Assembly (NCBI GenBank): GCA_022791735.1
Contig: JAAVZQ010000108.1
Coordinates: 1-16,344, forward strand
Source of the DNA: Clostridia bacterium
GTDB lineage: Bacteria; Bacillota; Clostridia; TANB77; CAG-508
Length of the DNA: 16,344 nt
Reading direction: 5' to 3'
The translations under genes and the position numbers were made by a program. The notes under the pieces are model-generated. The model saw only the letters and a list, made by a program, of their open reading frames with translations. It was not told where the DNA came from and searched no databases. Of the stretch, positions 15,413-16,344 are shown piece by piece. Each line of letters begins with the position of its first letter. The first letter of the stretch is position 1.

Positions 15413-15442
15413 TTGTCGAAAAAAGTGTTATAAGTTTATAGT
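15413..15442 (+). promoter_or_regulatory. Candidate promoter with perfect Spo0A box upstream of the secreted-protein gene
   Basis: TTGTCG (15413-15418), an 18-bp spacer and TATAGT (15437-15442) form a plausible promoter facing the secreted-protein gene. The -35 overlaps TGTCGAA (15414-15420), a perfect 0A box. The box lies between the divergent ECF operon and this gene, so a Spo0A-type protein, perhaps the one encoded at 13218-13871, could control both. Confidence 0.4.
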
Positions 15443-15533
15443 ATATATAATGAAGTACGTTCGGGTGGTTAAAGCTTTCATAGCTTTTTCCTATAGGTTA
15501 GGTTGAGTTTGCATTTTTAATAGGAGGTTCATT

Positions 15534-16058
15534 ATGAAAAATATACTTCGCTACAAACGAGCCATCGCCCTCATCCTCACATTGGTTGTCTGTTTTTCTA
15601 TGAACACTGTAACCTTTGCTGCGGGTGTCTCAATCAATGAAAGCATCTTAGCGCATGATGCATCTGACATGGGTGACGTACGGAATGGGTGCGAGCTCTA
15701 TCTGCTCTCTGATGACGGAATTATGCCCTTGAGTTACGTCAATGGATATGCCAGTGCTACATTGGACAGCAGCCACAAGTTTGTCGGCGTTATATGTCAT
15801 GACACTCAAGGGATCGGTGGAATGGGGATTACCATCACCACTTCCTGTTCTAGTGGCACTTACAACATGCGTGTTAGAGGCTTTGACGCTTACGATGTAA
15901 ATGCTGCATTTACGTCAAAAATTGACCGCACTATTACTACAAACGGAACATTTTATTGGGAACATCTCATGCACAATGCTGATTTGCATATGTATGGCTT
16001 CAGTTTTGATGTCCCTGATGGTGTAACAGCAGATGTGCAGATTTGGATTTATGGCTAA
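15534..16058 (+). CDS. Secreted protein of unknown function, foreign-looking composition
   Basis: The 174-residue product starts with a clear signal peptide: positive KNILRYKRA, hydrophobic IALILTLVVCFSMN, and likely cleavage after TFAA (residue 30). The mature part is small, with three cysteines (53, 89, 104), many Gly, Ser and Thr, and aromatic residues near the end (FYWEHLMHN, VQIWIYG), suggesting a compact beta-rich extracellular protein. I do not recognise the family. The AGGAGG ribosome binding site is strong. GC content and codon choice (CTC, ATC, GGC, CGC, GCC) differ sharply from all neighbours, which points to recent transfer. Residue 50 is a CGG (15681-15683) read in frame, unlike every other in-frame CGG here. 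A shift there would end the protein about 16 codons later. Confidence 0.8.
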   Translation: MKNILRYKRAIALILTLVVCFSMNTVTFAAGVSINESILAHDASDMGDVRNGCELYLLSDDGIMPLSYVNGYASATLDSSHKFVGVICHDTQGIGGMGITITTSCSSGTYNMRVRGFDAYDVNAAFTSKIDRTITTNGTFYWEHLMHNADLHMYGFSFDVPDGVTADVQIWIYG

Positions 16059-16155
16059 TTCTCTCACAAATTTCCTTTAACAGCCTATAACAAGTAACTA
16101 ACCATCTCAAACTCAACTTAACCAAATCAAAATTATTCTAGATTAGAATGATTTT

Positions 16156-16185
16156 AGACCAGTCTTTTAAAGGCTGGTCTTTTTT
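16156..16185 (+). terminator. Rho-independent terminator after the secreted-protein gene
   Basis: AGACCAGTC (16156-16164) pairs with GGCTGGTCT (16172-16180), with one G-U pair and a 7-nt loop, and is followed by TTTTT. It lies about 100 nt past the stop at 16058. Confidence 0.85.
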
Positions 16186-16203
16186 ATATAATTTTATTTT
16201 ATT

Positions 16204-16344
16204 TTATTTCAATATTCTTTGCAAAATTGTTTTTACTCTTGATGTTACATATCTTGTTTCATTTTTCTCTTTTAAATCCTCTACCATAGAAACAATAAGT
16301 ATTTGCTTATCATAAGTCTCGTCTGCAACAAATACATTAAACCA
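16204..16344 (-). CDS. C-terminal part of an unidentified protein, cut by the window end
   Basis: The minus strand is open from the window edge for 46 codons to TAA at 16204-16206. It includes WFNVFVADETYDKQILIVSM, then EDLKEKNETRYVTSRVKTI and LQRILK. The amino acid pattern is that of a real protein and its codon use fits the native genes. The tail RYVTSRVK recurs as a remnant at 13181-13202. I cannot name the family from this fragment. Confidence 0.55.
   Translation of the reverse strand, partial: WFNVFVADETYDKQILIVSMVEDLKEKNETRYVTSRVKTILQRILK

Noticed and set aside
1..16344. CRISPR arrays, tRNA or rRNA genes, complete insertion sequences
   Set aside because: I saw no regularly spaced repeats, no tRNA-like cloverleaf with a TTCRA-type arm, no rRNA signatures and no transposase gene.

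Overview
The window is AT-rich, with AGGAGG-type ribosome binding sites, spoVG, CotF-like coat proteins, a Spo0A-like regulator and the mfd/trmH/rnc housekeeping genes. This suggests an endospore-forming Clostridia-like member of the Bacillota, probably little studied.

Layout. 1-554: spoVG on the minus strand, with a terminator and a sigma-H-type promoter. 555-1260: a monofunctional peptidoglycan glycosyltransferase on the plus strand. 1259-1489: a long, strongly paired non-coding element between convergent genes. 1490-11454: a minus-strand run, in transcription order mfd, a SpoU/TrmH rRNA methyltransferase, a membrane GGDEF/EAL protein, rnc, an N-terminally short radical-SAM-family protein, a YitT-family membrane protein and a Fic-family enzyme. 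11564-12303: a HigBA-like toxin-antitoxin pair with a palindromic operator. 12649-13085: two CotF-like spore coat genes, followed by a large palindromic repeat. 13218-15296: an operon of ECF sigma factor, zinc-finger anti-sigma factor and Spo0A-like regulator. 15534-16058: a divergent secreted protein whose base composition differs from its neighbours. The window ends inside a minus-strand gene.

Main discovery. Six otherwise normal conserved genes (glycosyltransferase, Fic, radical SAM, rnc, trmH, mfd) are each split by an apparent +1 frameshift; the radical SAM gene has two. All seven break points are an in-frame CGG codon. Skipping the C and reading the next triplet, GGA (six times) or GGT (once), as glycine restores the family motif, for example DPGNLG in TrmH, GDYVVH in Mfd and GKGKSKK in RNase III. 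I scanned every CCG/CGG in the window by eye. In the native-looking genes CGG occurs in frame only at these seven points. Arginine is otherwise written AGA, AGG, CGT or CGA. Random sequencing error does not explain this. It looks like CGG being an unassigned or reassigned codon at which the ribosome moves +1, or a CGGN four-base glycine codon. The only in-frame CGG without a shift is in the foreign-looking secreted-protein gene.
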